Shown: positions 5,863 to 6,631 of the stretch, in pieces
How the letters are laid out: each line of letters opens with the position of its first letter
Position numbering within the stretch: position 1 is the first letter of the stretch
Translations under genes and position numbers: made by a program
The notes under the pieces: generated by a model
The model's database searches: none
What the model was told of the DNA's origin: nothing
What the model saw: only the letters and a program-made list of their open reading frames with translations
Assembly: GCA_013372875.1 (NCBI GenBank)
Contig: JABXIW010000359.1
Span: 1 to 6,631 of the forward strand
Direction of reading: 5' to 3'
Source: Gammaproteobacteria bacterium
GTDB lineage: Bacteria; Pseudomonadota; Gammaproteobacteria; Enterobacterales; Kangiellaceae
Length of the DNA: 6,631 nucleotides

Positions 5863-6631
5863 TGTTTGAAAGTTTAAGTGATCGTCTTTCTGGTGCCTTA
5901 AAGTCCATCCAGGGCAAGGCCAAAATTACTGAAGATAATATCAAAGATACGCTACGAGAAGTGCGTATGGCCTTATTGGAAGCGGATGTTGCCTTGCCGG
6001 TGGTGCGCGAGTTTGTCGCTTCGGTAAAAGAAAGAGCGGTTGGCACGGTTGTTGGTAAAGCGCTCGATCCAGGCCAAGAGTTCATCAAGATCGTTAATGA
6101 TGAAATGATCAAAGCCATGGGCGAGGAAAATGACTCGCTTAATTTAGCCGCCAAACCGCCAGTAGTGATTTTAATGGCGGGTTTACAAGGTGCCGGTAAA
6201 ACCACTTCTGCCGGTAAGCTTTCTCATTTATTAATTAATCGCGAAAAGAAGTCAGTGATGGTGGCTTCTGCTGACGTCTATCGTCCTGCGGCGATCAAGC
6301 AACTTGAAACTGTTGCTGGCGAAGTTGGCGCAACATTCTTCCCAAGTTCCACTGAACAAAAGCCAGTTGATATTGCTAAAAACGCGATTGAAGAAGCTCG
6401 TAAGAGCTTTATGGATGTGGTCATTATCGATACCGCGGGTCGCTTAGCGGTTGATGAAGAGATGATGGATGAAATCAAGGCGTTATATGCTGCGATTGAG
6501 CCAACCGAGACTTTATTCGTCGTGGACTCTATGACAGGTCAAGATGCGGCTAATACTGCGAAAGCCTTTAATGATGCCTTGCCATTAACCGGTGTGATTC
6601 TAACTAAAGCTGATGGTGATGCACGTGGTGG
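5862..6631 (+). CDS. ffh: Signal recognition particle GTPase Ffh (SRP54), N-terminal part
   Basis: Ffh binds 4.5S RNA and the signal sequences of nascent inner-membrane proteins and docks the ribosome on FtsY through paired GTPases. The 256 complete codons in the window cover the N domain (about residues 1-90, with TLREVRMALLEADVALPVVR at 30-49) and most of the G domain. GTPase motifs are G1 GLQGAGKTT (107-115), DVYRPAAIKQL (138-148), G3 DTAGRL (190-195) and G4 TKADGD (248-253). The remaining G domain and the methionine-rich M domain lie beyond the window edge. The start MFESLSDRLS matches E. coli MFDNLTDRLS and has GAGGA 6 nt upstream. A TATAAT promoter lies about 80 bp upstream. In gammaproteobacteria rpsP-rimM-trmD-rplS often follow, but this cannot be seen here. 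Identity is certain; the gene is truncated only by the window. Confidence 0.98.
   Translation, partial: MFESLSDRLSGALKSIQGKAKITEDNIKDTLREVRMALLEADVALPVVREFVASVKERAVGTVVGKALDPGQEFIKIVNDEMIKAMGEENDSLNLAAKPPVVILMAGLQGAGKTTSAGKLSHLLINREKKSVMVASADVYRPAAIKQLETVAGEVGATFFPSSTEQKPVDIAKNAIEEARKSFMDVVIIDTAGRLAVDEEMMDEIKALYAAIEPTETLFVVDSMTGQDAANTAKAFNDALPLTGVILTKADGDARG

Noticed and set aside
5819..6205. 128-residue open frame on the minus strand
   Set aside because: Antisense to ffh and its leader; low-complexity Ser/Thr/Leu composition typical of a shadow frame.
6278..6478. 66-residue open frame on the minus strand
   Set aside because: Antisense to the ffh G domain; no independent support.

Overview
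The window looks like a piece of a gammaproteobacterial chromosome with moderate, slightly AT-leaning base composition. PurT, YfjD/CorB, YpjD and Ffh all read like gammaproteobacterial orthologues, and ypjD-yfjD lying divergent to ffh is a familiar arrangement in that class. A Kangiella-like or Oceanospirillales-type marine bacterium is my best guess, but this is an impression and not a demonstrated assignment. I see no tRNA, rRNA, CRISPR array, insertion sequence or phage gene.

Layout. (1) Positions 1-606 (+) hold the C-terminal half of purT, the formate-dependent GAR transformylase of purine synthesis. (2) A 66-bp gap holds a perfect FNR/Anr-type site (TTGAT-N4-ATCAA) starting at the base after the purT stop, then an extended -10 element and a ribosome binding site. 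They lead into a universal stress protein gene (673-1134, +), which suggests oxygen-dependent control. (3) A three-gene operon on the minus strand reads, in transcription order, ypjD (5683-4886), yfjD/corB (4882-3617) and an RND/MMPL-superfamily transporter (3612-1120). The genes are separated by only 3 and 4 bp. The transporter's 3' end overlaps the uspA 3' end by 15 bp in convergent orientation. (4) A 178-bp divergent intergenic region carries the ffh promoter and a structured leader. (5) ffh (5862 to the window end, +) encodes the signal recognition particle GTPase and is cut by the window edge.

How the parts relate. ypjD (CcsA-like membrane protein) and yfjD/corB (CNNM/CorC-type Mg2+ export family) are an often-linked pair. 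Here they are followed by a large RND-type transporter of unknown substrate, so the operon encodes three inner-membrane proteins. It diverges from ffh, whose product targets such proteins to the membrane; a functional link is only inference.

The most interesting signals are the FNR box in front of uspA; a possible 11-codon leader ORF whose stop overlaps the ffh start (TAATG) and which runs through a hairpin arm and the ffh ribosome binding site; a tandem acidic tetrapeptide repeat in the transporter's second periplasmic loop; a YpjD that seems to have lost its C-terminal GWRGR-type signature; and a perfect 10-bp inverted repeat near the overlapping 3' ends. I did not find a clearly new multi-gene system.
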